From NCBI RefSeq assembly GCF_000520995.1, contig NZ_JACA01000050.1, forward strand, positions 1-64,000: a stretch of 64,000 bases of DNA. The letters run 5' to 3'. Positions within the stretch are counted from its first letter, which is position 1, and every line of letters begins with the position of its first letter. Shown piece after piece: positions 34,396 through 44,277 of this stretch. The notes beneath the pieces are model-generated. The model worked only from the letters and a program-made list of their open reading frames with translations, made no database searches and was not told where the DNA came from. The DNA is from Aquimarina macrocephali JAMB N27. GTDB taxonomy: Bacteria; Bacteroidota; Bacteroidia; Flavobacteriales; Flavobacteriaceae. A program made the translations under genes and the position numbers.

Positions 34396-35946
34396 CTAAT
34401 GCACTCCATGCATCATTTTCTTCATTTTTGAAGTAATTAAAATCAATATTACTCCAACAGTTATCGGAACTATAGTAAAGATCAAAAAGAAAGCTGACAT
34501 CGAGTAGTTATTAACAATTACATCAATATAACTTCCTACAAAACCAGCTAATTTATTACCAATAGCAATGGCCAGATACCATAGACCAAACATTATTCCT
34601 ATTTTTTTTGCTGGTACTAATTTTGAAACATAGGATAATCCTACCGGAGATAAACATAATTCACCCATAGTATGCAGTAAGTAAGCCACAACCAACCATA
34701 CTAAACTAACGGATGCAGTTTTTGCTCCTTGAGGAATCGATGCAGAACCCCATGCTAGCATTCCGAATCCTACACCTAATAATATCATTCCTAATCCAAA
34801 TTTCACAGTGGCAGAAGGGTTATATTTACTTTCCCATACTTTAGAAAATAAAGGTGCTAGAGTAATAATAAATAATGAGTTCAAAATCAAAAACCAGGAA
34901 GCCGGAATTTCGGTTGTTTCCTGTGGAAGAATTACAGAAAGTTTCCATAATGCAATTGCCCATACACTTAAGAAGCTTATCCCTAAAACAATATTGGATA
35001 ATGATATTTTTTTAAACGTTTGTGCAAACAGTTTAAATAAAACCCAAGTGATAACTCCTAAAGGCACAATCGTTATTAATGTGTCTACTATTTTAAATAT
35101 TGATGCAGAACTTCCACTTAATACACGTTGCGTAAATTTATTTGCAAAAATAGTCATAGATCCACTGGCTTGTTCAAAAGATGCCCAGAAGAATACTACA
35201 AAAAATGCTAAGACCCCTACAACAATGTAACGGTCTCTTTGTACATGAGCAGGCACTTTTTCTTCAACTTCATCTGGTATGTTTTCAATAGCATCTGATA
35301 AATCTACTTTTTTGGATGGTGCTACTCCTACATTCTCAAAAATACTTCTACCAAACCAAAATTGCAGCATTCCCAGCATCATAAAAATACCAGCCAAACC
35401 AAATCCCCATGCCCAACTTAAGTTCTCACCTAAGAAACCACAAAGTAAAACACCAATAAAACCACCAGAGTTTACACCCATATAAAAAATGGTAAAAGCT
35501 CCATCTTTCCTTTCGGGAAACTTATCATACAGACCACTAACAATCGATGTAATATTTGGTTTAAATAAACCATTACCTATGATTAAAAGTCCTACACCTA
35601 TATACAGTGTAGTTTCTGTTTCTAATGCCATTGCAGCATGCCCCAGCGTCATTACCAGAGCACCTAGTGCAACTGCTTTTTGATATCCTGTAAATTTATC
35701 GGCAATCCACCCTCCTATAACGGGGGTTACGTAAACTAAAGAAGTATATGTTCCTAAAAGAGCCAGTGCTCTTTCATTAGACCATTCCCAACCTCCATCT
35801 GCAAAAGTAGAGGTTAAAAATAACACAAAAATTGCGCGCATTCCGTAGTACGAAAAGCGTTCCCACATTTCTGTGAAGAATAATACATATAATGCGGGTT
35901 TATGACCTAATAGACTAAAGTCATTTGAATCGTCTTGAACCGTCAT
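34396..35946 (-). CDS. POT-family proton-dependent oligopeptide transporter 1
   Basis: 516 residues with 12-14 membrane helices. The POT signature ExxER is in FFTEMWERFSYYGMRAIFV (proton coupling and peptide binding), and the second family signature is near FTIFYMGVNSGGFIGVLLCG. It imports di- and tripeptides with protons across the inner membrane. It is the third gene of the unit after dipeptidyl peptidase IV and a second POT gene, nine bases from the latter. The two POT proteins share the N-terminal and helix 4-5 motifs but differ through the C-terminal half, suggesting different peptide preferences. Confidence 0.95.
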   Translation of the reverse strand: MTVQDDSNDFSLLGHKPALYVLFFTEMWERFSYYGMRAIFVLFLTSTFADGGWEWSNERALALLGTYTSLVYVTPVIGGWIADKFTGYQKAVALGALVMTLGHAAMALETETTLYIGVGLLIIGNGLFKPNITSIVSGLYDKFPERKDGAFTIFYMGVNSGGFIGVLLCGFLGENLSWAWGFGLAGIFMMLGMLQFWFGRSIFENVGVAPSKKVDLSDAIENIPDEVEEKVPAHVQRDRYIVVGVLAFFVVFFWASFEQASGSMTIFANKFTQRVLSGSSASIFKIVDTLITIVPLGVITWVLFKLFAQTFKKISLSNIVLGISFLSVWAIALWKLSVILPQETTEIPASWFLILNSLFIITLAPLFSKVWESKYNPSATVKFGLGMILLGVGFGMLAWGSASIPQGAKTASVSLVWLVVAYLLHTMGELCLSPVGLSYVSKLVPAKKIGIMFGLWYLAIAIGNKLAGFVGSYIDVIVNNYSMSAFFLIFTIVPITVGVILILITSKMKKMMHGVH

Positions 35947-35955
35947 GATATTATT

Positions 35956-37347
35956 TTATGAGTTATCTGCTAATTCAAAACCTTCAGCTTCTTCATGTAT
36001 AGTTCCTTCTCTATCTTCAACACCATGTGTTAGAACTTCTAATTTTTTTCTAAAAATCATAACGAGTAATCCAAAGATCACACAAAAAACGGCTATTCCT
36101 GTAAAAATGGTAAACTCTCCAAGGTTTTCTGCAGATTCTCCTAATAAACCAGCCAGCTTATTTCCAAAACCAGTCATTGCAAAATATACCCCCATCATTA
36201 ATGCTCCATATTTAACCGGAGCCAATTTTGTAATAAACGACAATGCCACAGGTGATATACATAGTTCTCCAATAGTATGAAATAAATATGCTAATACTAA
36301 CCAATACATTGCAGAAGATCCATCAGAGTTAAACTCCATAGATGCAGCTGTCATGAAAAAGAATCCGGTTCCCATAATAATAAGCCCTATAATCATCTTA
36401 AATAAAGAACTTGAAACTTTTCCTTTTAGTTTTCTATTCGCCCAGTACCAAGCTATAGTGGTTCCCAAGAAAATTATAAACATGGCATTTAGAGATTGAA
36501 ACCATGAAGCAGGAACTTCCCAACCCATTAGCATTCTATTTGTTTTTTCTTTGGCGTAGATATTCATTAATCCTCCTGCTTGCTCAAAAGCTCCCCAAAA
36601 AACGATCACTAAAAGAAATGAAATAAACAAGACAACAATCCTATCTTTTTCGATCTTAGTTAATGGTTTTTTCATTGCTTCTTTATCTTCTTCTTTTTCA
36701 GAAGCTCCTAAAAAGTTACCTACTTCCCCAAGGTATTTTTGACCTAGTAGGTATTGTAATAATCCCAATGCCATTCCTATTCCTGCAAGACCAAAACCGT
36801 AATGCCATCCATGTACTTCTCCTACATATCCAACTATTAAACTTGATAAAAATGCGCCAACATTAATTCCTATATAAAAAATAGTAAATCCTTTATCTCT
36901 TCGTATATCTCCTTGTTTATACAAACCTCCTACCATAGTCGAAATATTAGGTTTTAGCATTCCTACTCCTGCTATGATTAAGCCAAGACCAGAATACCAG
37001 GCCCACATTTCTTCAACAGCCAAAATACTGTGTCCTGCAACCAATAAAATCCCTCCGACTAAAACTGATTTTTTTTGTCCCAGAAATTTATCTGCAATCC
37101 ATCCTCCAGGAATTGATGCTACATAAACCAACATCGTATACCATCCATACAGTGCTAAAGCTTCTCCAGATGACCAGCCTAAACCTGCATTTTCATCCAC
37201 GGTTTTAGCTGTTAGATATAACACAAAAATTGCTCTCATACCATAGTATGAAAAGCGTTCCCACATTTCTGTGAAAAATAAAATGTATAATCCCACCGGA
37301 TGCCCAAAAAGCTCTTTCTGATGAGCTGCTTTAACTGTATTTGCCAT
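35956..37347 (-). CDS. POT-family proton-dependent oligopeptide transporter 2
   Basis: 463 residues with about 12 membrane helices, shorter than its neighbour. Signatures: FFTEMWERFSYYGMRAIFV (ExxER) and GFTIFYIGINVGAFLSSLIV. A cytosolic loop of charged residues (GASEKEEDKEAMKKPLTKIE) lies in the middle, and the C-terminal tail is acidic. Located 17 bases downstream of the dipeptidyl peptidase IV gene and nine bases upstream of the other POT gene, it is well placed to import the dipeptides that the peptidase releases. Confidence 0.95.
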   Translation of the reverse strand: MANTVKAAHQKELFGHPVGLYILFFTEMWERFSYYGMRAIFVLYLTAKTVDENAGLGWSSGEALALYGWYTMLVYVASIPGGWIADKFLGQKKSVLVGGILLVAGHSILAVEEMWAWYSGLGLIIAGVGMLKPNISTMVGGLYKQGDIRRDKGFTIFYIGINVGAFLSSLIVGYVGEVHGWHYGFGLAGIGMALGLLQYLLGQKYLGEVGNFLGASEKEEDKEAMKKPLTKIEKDRIVVLFISFLLVIVFWGAFEQAGGLMNIYAKEKTNRMLMGWEVPASWFQSLNAMFIIFLGTTIAWYWANRKLKGKVSSSLFKMIIGLIIMGTGFFFMTAASMEFNSDGSSAMYWLVLAYLFHTIGELCISPVALSFITKLAPVKYGALMMGVYFAMTGFGNKLAGLLGESAENLGEFTIFTGIAVFCVIFGLLVMIFRKKLEVLTHGVEDREGTIHEEAEGFELADNS

Positions 37348-37364
37348 TGTGTTTGTTTAATTAA

Positions 37365-39536
37365 TTATAAGTTGTTTTTAATGAAGTTAGTCATCTTATT
37401 ATATAAATGTAATCTAGTATTACCACCGTAAATTCCATGGTTTTTATCGGGATAAATTGCCCAATCAAAATCTTTATTTGCTTGTATCAATGCTTCAACC
37501 AATTGCATTGTATTTTGAACATGCACATTATCATCTGCACTACCATGTACTAATAAGAATTTTCCTTTTAATCCATTCACAAAATTAATAGGCGAATTAT
37601 CGTCATATCCTTTTGCATTCTCCTGAGGAGTCATCAAATATCGTTCCGTATAAATGGTATCATAAAATCTCCAACTCGTAACCGGAGCCACAGCAATTGC
37701 CATTTTAAAAGTATCCGGAGCTTTAAACAAACAATTACTAGACATAAAACCTCCGTAACTCCATCCCCAGATCCCAATTCGGGATGCATCTATATACTCT
37801 AATGCTCCAAAATGCTTTGCAGCAGCAACCTGATCCAGAACCTCTAGATTTCCTAGATCATTTTGAGTAGCTTTTTTAAACTTGGCGCCTTTTAAGCCAG
37901 TTCCTTTACCATCAACACAAACAACAATATATCCCTGTTGTGCCAACATCATATACCAATAATCATTTGCTCTATGCCAGGAATTCTTTACCGATTGAGA
38001 TCCTGGTCCAGAATACTGATACATAAACAATGGATATTTTTTCTTTGGATCAAAATCTTTGGGCTTGATCATCCAGGTATTTAATTGTTCTCCATTAACT
38101 TCTATAGTAGAAAACTCCTTTGGTCTTACATCGTATTTTGCCAGTTTCTCTAGCAGCCCTTTGTTATTCTTGATTTCACGAACAACTTTTCCTGTCTTGC
38201 CATCATTTAGCGAATACTCATAAGGAGTAGTCGCATTAGAAAAGTAATTAATATATAAACTAAAATCTGCACTAAAGTCTGCATCATTAGTTCCATCTTT
38301 TTGACTTAATCGCTTTTTATCTTTTCCATCCAAAGTAACACTATAAATATCTCTATTGATACTTCCGTTCTCTACACTTTGATAGTATATAGTTTTATTC
38401 TTTTTATTATAACCATAATAACTAGTTACTTCCCAAGGTCCTTTGGTAACCTGATTTACCAATTCACCAGTTGCTGCGTGATGATATATATGATTATATC
38501 CATCTTTTTCGCTAGTCCATATAAAGCTATTATCGTCTAAGAATGTAAGATTATCTGTAATATCTATATAAGCATCATCTTTTTCGTTAAGTACAACTTT
38601 TGCAGCTTTGGTCTTGGCGTCTACAAAAATTAAATCCAGATTATTTTGATGCCTGTTCATTACCTGTACGCTCAAAATATCTGGATTTGCTGTCCATTTT
38701 ATTCTAGGGATATAAAAATCTTTATAATCGCCTAGTTTAATTTGATCTAATGCCATTGCACTAATATCTGCTACATACAGGGAGACTTTTGCATTCTTCT
38801 CTCCTGCTTTAGGGTATTTAAAAACCTCTTGTTTTTGATATAAATCTTTACCATAAACATCCATAGAAAACTCAGGCACTTCTCTTTCATCAAATCGCAA
38901 AAATGCAATTTTGTTACTATCCGCACTCCAATCAAAGGCTCTAACAAACGAAAACTCTTCTTCATACACCCAATCTGTAATCCCGTTGATTATTTCATTT
39001 TTCTTACCATCATCTGTTAATTGCACTTCCTGTCCGGTCACAAAATTTAGCATATAAATATTATTATCCAGAATGTATGCTATCTTATTTCCATCTGGAG
39101 ATAACATAGGAGATTGTATTTTTTTATCACTGACTTTAAAAATACCTTTAGAAGGAACATCATAAACATGATAAATCCCTTTTGAAGAACGACGATATAT
39201 CTGCTCTAGCCCACTAGAAAGTAAAACTCTATTTTCATCTTTACTAAAAGAATATCCTTGAAACGTAGATAGGTCATCAATAGAAGCAGTACTTATTAAG
39301 GTTCTTACTTTTTCACCAGTTTCATATGAATAGACCTCAATATTAATTGCTCCAGAAACCGCATCCTTTTCTATAACCGAATATTCGATCCCATTCTTCA
39401 TAGAATGCAATGATTGCAGCCCTTCTGTTCTGAAAGTTCCCCCCAAAATTTCCTGTAAAGTAAAAGCTTTGTCTTGTGCTGATGTTACAAGCCCTATAAA
39501 AATTGTAATCGTAAAAAACAATTTTGTAATTTTCAT
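37365..39536 (-). CDS. Dipeptidyl peptidase IV family serine protease (S9B), exported
   Basis: 723 residues from the ATG at 39536 (MKITKLFFTITIFIGLVTSA), a clear signal peptide; the longer upstream reading is not supported. The N-terminal beta-propeller (about 40-460, with the DPPIV-type ITDWVYEEEFSFVRAFDWS carrying the Glu pair that binds the peptide N terminus) is followed by an alpha/beta hydrolase domain. Catalytic residues: Ser in GIWGWSYGGFMSS, Asp in GSADDNVHVQN, His in DKNHGIYGG. It removes N-terminal X-Pro or X-Ala dipeptides in the periplasm. First gene of the unit with two POT transporters. Confidence 0.96.
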   Translation of the reverse strand: MKITKLFFTITIFIGLVTSAQDKAFTLQEILGGTFRTEGLQSLHSMKNGIEYSVIEKDAVSGAINIEVYSYETGEKVRTLISTASIDDLSTFQGYSFSKDENRVLLSSGLEQIYRRSSKGIYHVYDVPSKGIFKVSDKKIQSPMLSPDGNKIAYILDNNIYMLNFVTGQEVQLTDDGKKNEIINGITDWVYEEEFSFVRAFDWSADSNKIAFLRFDEREVPEFSMDVYGKDLYQKQEVFKYPKAGEKNAKVSLYVADISAMALDQIKLGDYKDFYIPRIKWTANPDILSVQVMNRHQNNLDLIFVDAKTKAAKVVLNEKDDAYIDITDNLTFLDDNSFIWTSEKDGYNHIYHHAATGELVNQVTKGPWEVTSYYGYNKKNKTIYYQSVENGSINRDIYSVTLDGKDKKRLSQKDGTNDADFSADFSLYINYFSNATTPYEYSLNDGKTGKVVREIKNNKGLLEKLAKYDVRPKEFSTIEVNGEQLNTWMIKPKDFDPKKKYPLFMYQYSGPGSQSVKNSWHRANDYWYMMLAQQGYIVVCVDGKGTGLKGAKFKKATQNDLGNLEVLDQVAAAKHFGALEYIDASRIGIWGWSYGGFMSSNCLFKAPDTFKMAIAVAPVTSWRFYDTIYTERYLMTPQENAKGYDDNSPINFVNGLKGKFLLVHGSADDNVHVQNTMQLVEALIQANKDFDWAIYPDKNHGIYGGNTRLHLYNKMTNFIKNNL

Positions 39537-39887
39537 ATGATATAATTTTAAAAATTGTTGACGCCAAGAATACTCAAAAATCCGTGAAAAATACAACAAT
39601 TGCTGTTAAATACAATAAAATCATAAAATCATACGTGTTTTTTTTATCATATTATCAATAACATCTAGAGTTTTGCCTGCTTATTTCATTATTTGCAAAC
39701 AAGTATATTTACGCAATTACTAACCAACACAAAGCTCATAAAACAATCATTTACACCTGTTTATTGTCTAAAATATTAATCTTAAAAAATCTCTATTTCT
39801 CAATTTCATATCTAAATCAACACATCTAGAGTAATGCTTTTGATATATCAAAAATCATTTCCCTATGTGTATGACAAAACAGAATAG

Positions 39888-39895
39888 TATATTTG
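39888..39895 (+). promoter_or_regulatory. Candidate -7 box upstream of HMG-CoA reductase
   Basis: TATATTTG matches TAnnTTTG exactly and lies 24 bases before the ATG at 39920. The -33 TTG is not clear. Its position argues against translation starting at the TTG inside it (39893). The rest of 39537-39919 holds no gene. Confidence 0.45.
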
Positions 39896-39919
39896 AAGCC
39901 ACTAATAACAACAAACATA

Positions 39920-41236
39920 ATGGCACCTGTAGTTTCTGGGTTTTCTAAACTCTCTAAAGCTGATAAAATCAAATGGTTAGCAAAACACCATTTTAATGAT
40001 GATCAAAATGCAGTAGACACTTTAGTAACCTATTGGAATTCTGATGAGGGACTTCAACAGCTTCATGATGAATTCACCGAAAACACTATTTCTAATTATT
40101 ACCTGCCTTTTTCGGTAGCACCAAATTTTCTTATTAATGATAAGCGGTATACGCTGCCTATGACCATCGAAGAAAGTTCTGTGGTTGCTGCAGCAAGTAA
40201 AGCTGCTAAATTTTGGCAAACACGTGGTGGTTTTAAAGCCGAAGTGCTATCAACTATAAAAGTTGGACAGGTGCATTTTACATATGTCGGAAACTCTGAA
40301 AAACTGCAACAATTTTTCTCTATAGTTAAATCCAAGCTATTAACATCTGCATCCCATATAACTAAGAATATGGAAAAACGAGGTGGTGGAGTAATTGATA
40401 TAGAGCTTCGTGACAAAACAACAGAAATTGACAACTATTACCAATTGCATTGCACTTTTGAGACGGTTGATGCTATGGGAGCTAATTTTATTAACTCCTG
40501 TCTGGAACAGTTTGCAAAAACAATGGTTACAGAAGCAAAAGAATATCATAGTTTTTCTACTCCCGAAAAAGATATTGAGATTATTATGAGTATTCTCTCC
40601 AATTATGTTCCGCAGTGTTTGGTAAAAGCATCTGTATCTTGTGACATAAAGGATTTACCTAGCACTACATCGCTTTCTTCTCTGCAATATGCCAAAAAAT
40701 TTGTGAGAGCAGTACGTATTGCCGAAGTTGAACCTTACCGTGCAGTAACACACAATAAAGGAATCATGAATGGTATCGATGCAGTAGTATTAGCTACAGG
40801 GAATGATTTTAGAGCAATCGAAGCAGGAGCACATGCTTATGCATCAAGAAATGGAAAATACACCAGTCTTACTCACGCAGAAATACAAAATGATATTTTC
40901 ACTTTCTCTATTAAATTACCTCTTGCACTAGGTACTGTTGGTGGCTTAACTTCACTTCACCCTTTAGTAAAATTGGCATTGCAGCTTCTTGAAAAACCTA
41001 ATGCCAAAAAATTAATGGAAATAACAGCTGTAGCAGGACTTGCTCAAAATTTTGCAGCCATAAATTCATTAATTACAACAGGAATCCAACAAGGACACAT
41101 GAAAATGCACCTGATGAATATCCTTAATCAATTTAAAGCTACAGAAGGCGAAAAAAAACAGCTTATAAAATATTTTGAAACAAATGCTGTTACCCATAAT
41201 GAAGTAGTAACACAAATTGAAAAACTAAGGGCTTAA
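39920..41236 (+). CDS. mvaA: Hydroxymethylglutaryl-CoA reductase, class II
   Basis: 438 residues from the ATG at 39920 (MAPVVSGFSKLSKADKIKWL). Class II signatures are visible: the catalytic Glu in TMEESSVVAAASKAAKFW, the Lys in HNKGIMNGIDAVVLATGND with the following Asp, and the C-terminal His near QQGHMKMHLMN. In Flavobacteria this enzyme works in the anabolic direction, reducing HMG-CoA to mevalonate for isoprenoids. The next gene, a GHMP kinase, starts at the base after the stop codon, supporting a mevalonate-pathway operon. Confidence 0.95.
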   Translation: MAPVVSGFSKLSKADKIKWLAKHHFNDDQNAVDTLVTYWNSDEGLQQLHDEFTENTISNYYLPFSVAPNFLINDKRYTLPMTIEESSVVAAASKAAKFWQTRGGFKAEVLSTIKVGQVHFTYVGNSEKLQQFFSIVKSKLLTSASHITKNMEKRGGGVIDIELRDKTTEIDNYYQLHCTFETVDAMGANFINSCLEQFAKTMVTEAKEYHSFSTPEKDIEIIMSILSNYVPQCLVKASVSCDIKDLPSTTSLSSLQYAKKFVRAVRIAEVEPYRAVTHNKGIMNGIDAVVLATGNDFRAIEAGAHAYASRNGKYTSLTHAEIQNDIFTFSIKLPLALGTVGGLTSLHPLVKLALQLLEKPNAKKLMEITAVAGLAQNFAAINSLITTGIQQGHMKMHLMNILNQFKATEGEKKQLIKYFETNAVTHNEVVTQIEKLRA

Positions 41237-42160
41237 ATGAAAAAATCCTTTTATAGTCATGGTAAATTATTGCTTACAGCCGAATATTTGGTATTGGATG
41301 GAGCATATGCCTTAGCCATACCTACCAAAAAAGGACAATGGTTGTTAATTGAAGAAAGTGATGCCTCTGAAATTATATGGAAAAGCTTTGATGAAGAAGG
41401 AAACTGCTGGTTTGAGACTAATTTAATCTTAGAAGATAACACCTTTAAGTCAACTCAGGATAATATTAAAGAAAATAACATCTCTACTATTCTTATTGAC
41501 ATTCTTACTGCCGCAAAAGAATTAAATCCTAATTTTCTTTCCCCTGAAAAAGGATATCGTATAGAAAGCAGATTAGAGTTTCATAGACAGTGGGGACTTG
41601 GATCTTCTTCTACATTAATTAACAACATTGCACAGTGGGCAAAAGTAGATGCTTTTGCTTTACTTGAAAAAAGCTTTGGAGGTAGTGGATATGATATCGC
41701 ATGTGCACAGCATGACTCTCCTATTTTATACAAACGTAATGAAGGTAATCCTACAGTAAAAACTGCTAATTTTGACCCTCCTTTTAAAGAAAATATTTTT
41801 TTTGTCTACCTAAATCAAAAACAGGATAGTAAAGCTTCTATTAAACACTATCAGGCATTACCTTTAAAAGATTTTGATAATGCAGAAGTAGCGGTGAATG
41901 AAATTACTTCTAAAATATTGGATTGTTCTACTCTAGAGGAGTTTAATACACTAATAGATTTGCACGAAGAAATTATTTCTAAAATCATTAAAACTCCCAC
42001 AGTAAAGTCTACCTTATTCTCTGATTATCCAGGTAGTATTAAAAGTCTTGGCGGCTGGGGAGGTGATTTTGTTTTGGTTACCGGAAATTCTTCAGAAATG
42101 GAATACTTTAAGAAAAAAGGATACCATACAATTATTCATTATGATAAGATGGCGCTATAG
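41237..42160 (+). CDS. GYDIA-type GHMP kinase, probable mevalonate-pathway kinase
   Basis: 307 residues. GHMP-superfamily motifs: N-terminal SHGKLLLTAEYLVLDGAYAL (motif 1), the ATP phosphate loop RQWGLGSSSTLINN (GLGSSS, motif 2), GGSGYDIACAQ (GYDIA, which names this group) and a C-terminal LGGWGGDFVLVTG (motif 3). It begins immediately after the HMG-CoA reductase stop, so it is translationally linked to it. The function is not biochemically settled; the context suggests phosphorylation of mevalonate or phosphomevalonate. Confidence 0.9.
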   Translation: MKKSFYSHGKLLLTAEYLVLDGAYALAIPTKKGQWLLIEESDASEIIWKSFDEEGNCWFETNLILEDNTFKSTQDNIKENNISTILIDILTAAKELNPNFLSPEKGYRIESRLEFHRQWGLGSSSTLINNIAQWAKVDAFALLEKSFGGSGYDIACAQHDSPILYKRNEGNPTVKTANFDPPFKENIFFVYLNQKQDSKASIKHYQALPLKDFDNAEVAVNEITSKILDCSTLEEFNTLIDLHEEIISKIIKTPTVKSTLFSDYPGSIKSLGGWGGDFVLVTGNSSEMEYFKKKGYHTIIHYDKMAL

Positions 42161-42408
42161 TTATTCCTAATAACCAAACGAACATCTACTTATTCCCAAA
42201 AACCATAATATTTTAATTGATTTACCGATTTTTTTTATTGGTCAAGACTTCTCACATGTAAATTATTCCTTAAAAAAAACGCTATAGTGGCATTACGTAA
42301 AACTATAACTATCTCTTAATCTACATAGACATCAGCAAAAAACATAAATTAATTTCTCTTTTTTTACGAGTTACAATCAGCTGATTATCAAAAAAATATG
42401 TTAAAAAA

Positions 42409-42452
42409 TTGTTTTCATTCAATTATTCAATATATTTGTTGAATAATTGAAT
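42409..42452 (+). promoter_or_regulatory. Promoter and overlapping palindromic operator of the sulfur operon
   Basis: Promoter: TTG (42409-42411), a 19-base spacer and TATATTTG (42431-42438). A perfect inverted repeat with 14-base arms, ATTCAATTATTCAA (42417-42430) and TTGAATAATTGAAT (42439-42452), has the -7 box as its eight-base centre. The ATG of the ArsR-family gene is five bases beyond. A repressor bound here would cover the promoter, indicating autoregulation. The preceding ~250 bases hold no gene. Confidence 0.85.
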
Positions 42453-42457
42453 TTATA

Positions 42458-43117
42458 ATGAACAAACAAGAATTTAAAAACAGTATTTACCAAGAGATTG
42501 CTAATGTCGCAAAAGCTTTAGCAAATCCCTATAGACTTCGGATCCTTAATCTTATATCTCAAGACGATTATTCTGTAGAGCAAATTGCAGATGAGATAGG
42601 AGTATCAATCGCCAACGCATCACAACATCTACAAGTACTTAAAAAGGTGAAACTTCTTAAAACCACAAAGAATGGGCATTATGTGATTTATTCTTTATCC
42701 AACAAAAATGTGTATACGCTTTGGAATTCTCTACAGAGCTTTAGCCTACAAAACAGTCTCGAAATACAAGCAACTCTACAAAACTTTAAACAAGAGAAAT
42801 TCGCAGCAGTATCCTCTATCAACATTGATGAAATAGTAGCAAATAGCAATTTTGATGACTTATACTTTTTAGATGTTAGGCCTGAAAAAGAATTTAAAAA
42901 AGAAGCTATTGCAAATGCAAAATCTATACCTATAGAATTACTCAAAGACAATATAACTCAGTTACCAAAAAACCAACAAATAATAGTGTATTGCAGAGGT
43001 CCTTTATGTGTCTTTGCGGATGAAGCGGTTCAATATCTACAGGAAAACGGCTATGATGCAATTCGTCTTCAGGAAGAAGTCTTAGAGTGGAAACAAAAAG
43101 GATTACCTGTTAACTAA
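42458..43117 (+). CDS. ArsR-family regulator fused to a rhodanese domain
   Basis: 219 residues. Residues 10-100 form an ArsR winged helix (KALANPYRLRILNLI; recognition region VSIANASQHLQVLKK). Residues 120-219 form a rhodanese domain with the loop YCRGPLCVFADEA. The only two cysteines of the whole protein are Cys179 (rhodanese active site) and Cys184. The ArsR part therefore lacks the metal-binding ELCVCDL motif and the cysteine pair used by SqrR/BigR sulfide sensors. It is inferred that persulfide formation on the rhodanese cysteines relieves repression. A 28-base-arm-total palindrome over its own promoter is the likely operator. First gene of a four-gene sulfur operon. Confidence 0.92.
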   Translation: MNKQEFKNSIYQEIANVAKALANPYRLRILNLISQDDYSVEQIADEIGVSIANASQHLQVLKKVKLLKTTKNGHYVIYSLSNKNVYTLWNSLQSFSLQNSLEIQATLQNFKQEKFAAVSSINIDEIVANSNFDDLYFLDVRPEKEFKKEAIANAKSIPIELLKDNITQLPKNQQIIVYCRGPLCVFADEAVQYLQENGYDAIRLQEEVLEWKQKGLPVN

Positions 43118-43129
43118 AAAAAGAGTACG

Positions 43130-44245
43130 ATGAACTTAAAAAACACAAAAACTATCAAAGTAGCAGATCTCAGAATTTTATTAGAAAACAAGGTTCCTAT
43201 TCAAATTTTAGATGTAAGACCAAAAGAAGAGCGGGAAGAGTGGAAAATTCCCGAGAGTGATTTTGTAGATGTATACACTCAACTAAAAGCAGGGGAAAAA
43301 AATCTATTTTCAGACATTAATTTTTCCAAAGACATACCAGTTGTAACGGTTTGTAGTGCCGGAAAAACCAGTTTAATAGCTGCAGAACAACTTCAAGACA
43401 GAGGAATAAAAGCATATTCTTTAGAAGGCGGAATGCGTGAATGGACAACCGCATGGAATACAGCACAAACAAAAGACAGCAAAGAAACAACAATCATTCA
43501 AATTCGAAGAACAGGAAAAGGCTGTCTATCTTATATTTTAGAAAACAATGGAGAAGTTATAATTATTGATGCTTCTATAGACTCTAAAGTTTATACCAAT
43601 ATCGTTCAACAAAATAATTGGAAAATAAAATATGTTATAGATACTCATATCCATGCAGATCATTTTTCGAGAGGAAAACAGTTAGCAGAGAAATCCAATG
43701 CTATTTTACTACTTCCTAATCAGAATATAGTAACGTATAAGTTTGAGCCAATTGTAGATGGCACTATTCTTAACTTTGGGAATGCTAAGCTTAAGGCAAT
43801 TCATACACCTGGACATACACATGAAAGCTATTCTTACTTGGTAAATAACGAATCCTTATTCTCTGGAGACACCCTATTTACAACAGGTGTTGGAAGACCC
43901 GATTTAAAAGCCACAAAAGAAATTGCAAAACAAAAAGCCAGTTTACTGTATCAATCACTGCAAAAATTAGTTACACTTCAAAGTTCACTCATTGTTTATC
44001 CTGGTCATATTAGTCATCCTGTTTCATTTGATGAAAATATGGTATGCAGTAACCTCGAGGACATCAAAAATAATGTGAATGTATTGCAACTCGATAAGGA
44101 AGGTTTTATTGATAACCTATTGCAAAAAATCCCTGAAACTCCCCCAAATTATGAAGAAATAGTAAAACTAAATATAAAAGGAAGTGCAAAAGGAGCAGAT
44201 TTAATTGAACTGGAGGCAGGTGCTAATCGTTGTGCCATTTCTTAA
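43130..44245 (+). CDS. Rhodanese-metallo-beta-lactamase fusion, probable persulfide dioxygenase
   Basis: 371 residues. An N-terminal rhodanese domain (about 8-110) has the loop VTVCSAGKTS with active-site Cys75. It is followed by a metallo-beta-lactamase fold domain (about 120-315) with THIHADHFSRG (HxHxDH), HTPGHTHES, SGDTLFTTGVGRPDL and YPGHISH, the ETHE1/persulfide dioxygenase metal ligands. The C-terminal tail contains PPNYEEIVKLN, typical of that family. It is expected to oxidise glutathione or other persulfides to sulfite, with the rhodanese moving sulfur. The rhodanese is N-terminal here, whereas many fusions have it at the C terminus. 12 bases downstream of the regulator. Confidence 0.93.
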   Translation: MNLKNTKTIKVADLRILLENKVPIQILDVRPKEEREEWKIPESDFVDVYTQLKAGEKNLFSDINFSKDIPVVTVCSAGKTSLIAAEQLQDRGIKAYSLEGGMREWTTAWNTAQTKDSKETTIIQIRRTGKGCLSYILENNGEVIIIDASIDSKVYTNIVQQNNWKIKYVIDTHIHADHFSRGKQLAEKSNAILLLPNQNIVTYKFEPIVDGTILNFGNAKLKAIHTPGHTHESYSYLVNNESLFSGDTLFTTGVGRPDLKATKEIAKQKASLLYQSLQKLVTLQSSLIVYPGHISHPVSFDENMVCSNLEDIKNNVNVLQLDKEGFIDNLLQKIPETPPNYEEIVKLNIKGSAKGADLIELEAGANRCAIS

Positions 44246-44277
44246 TACACTTCATAAAACAAGTTAATCATAACCAA

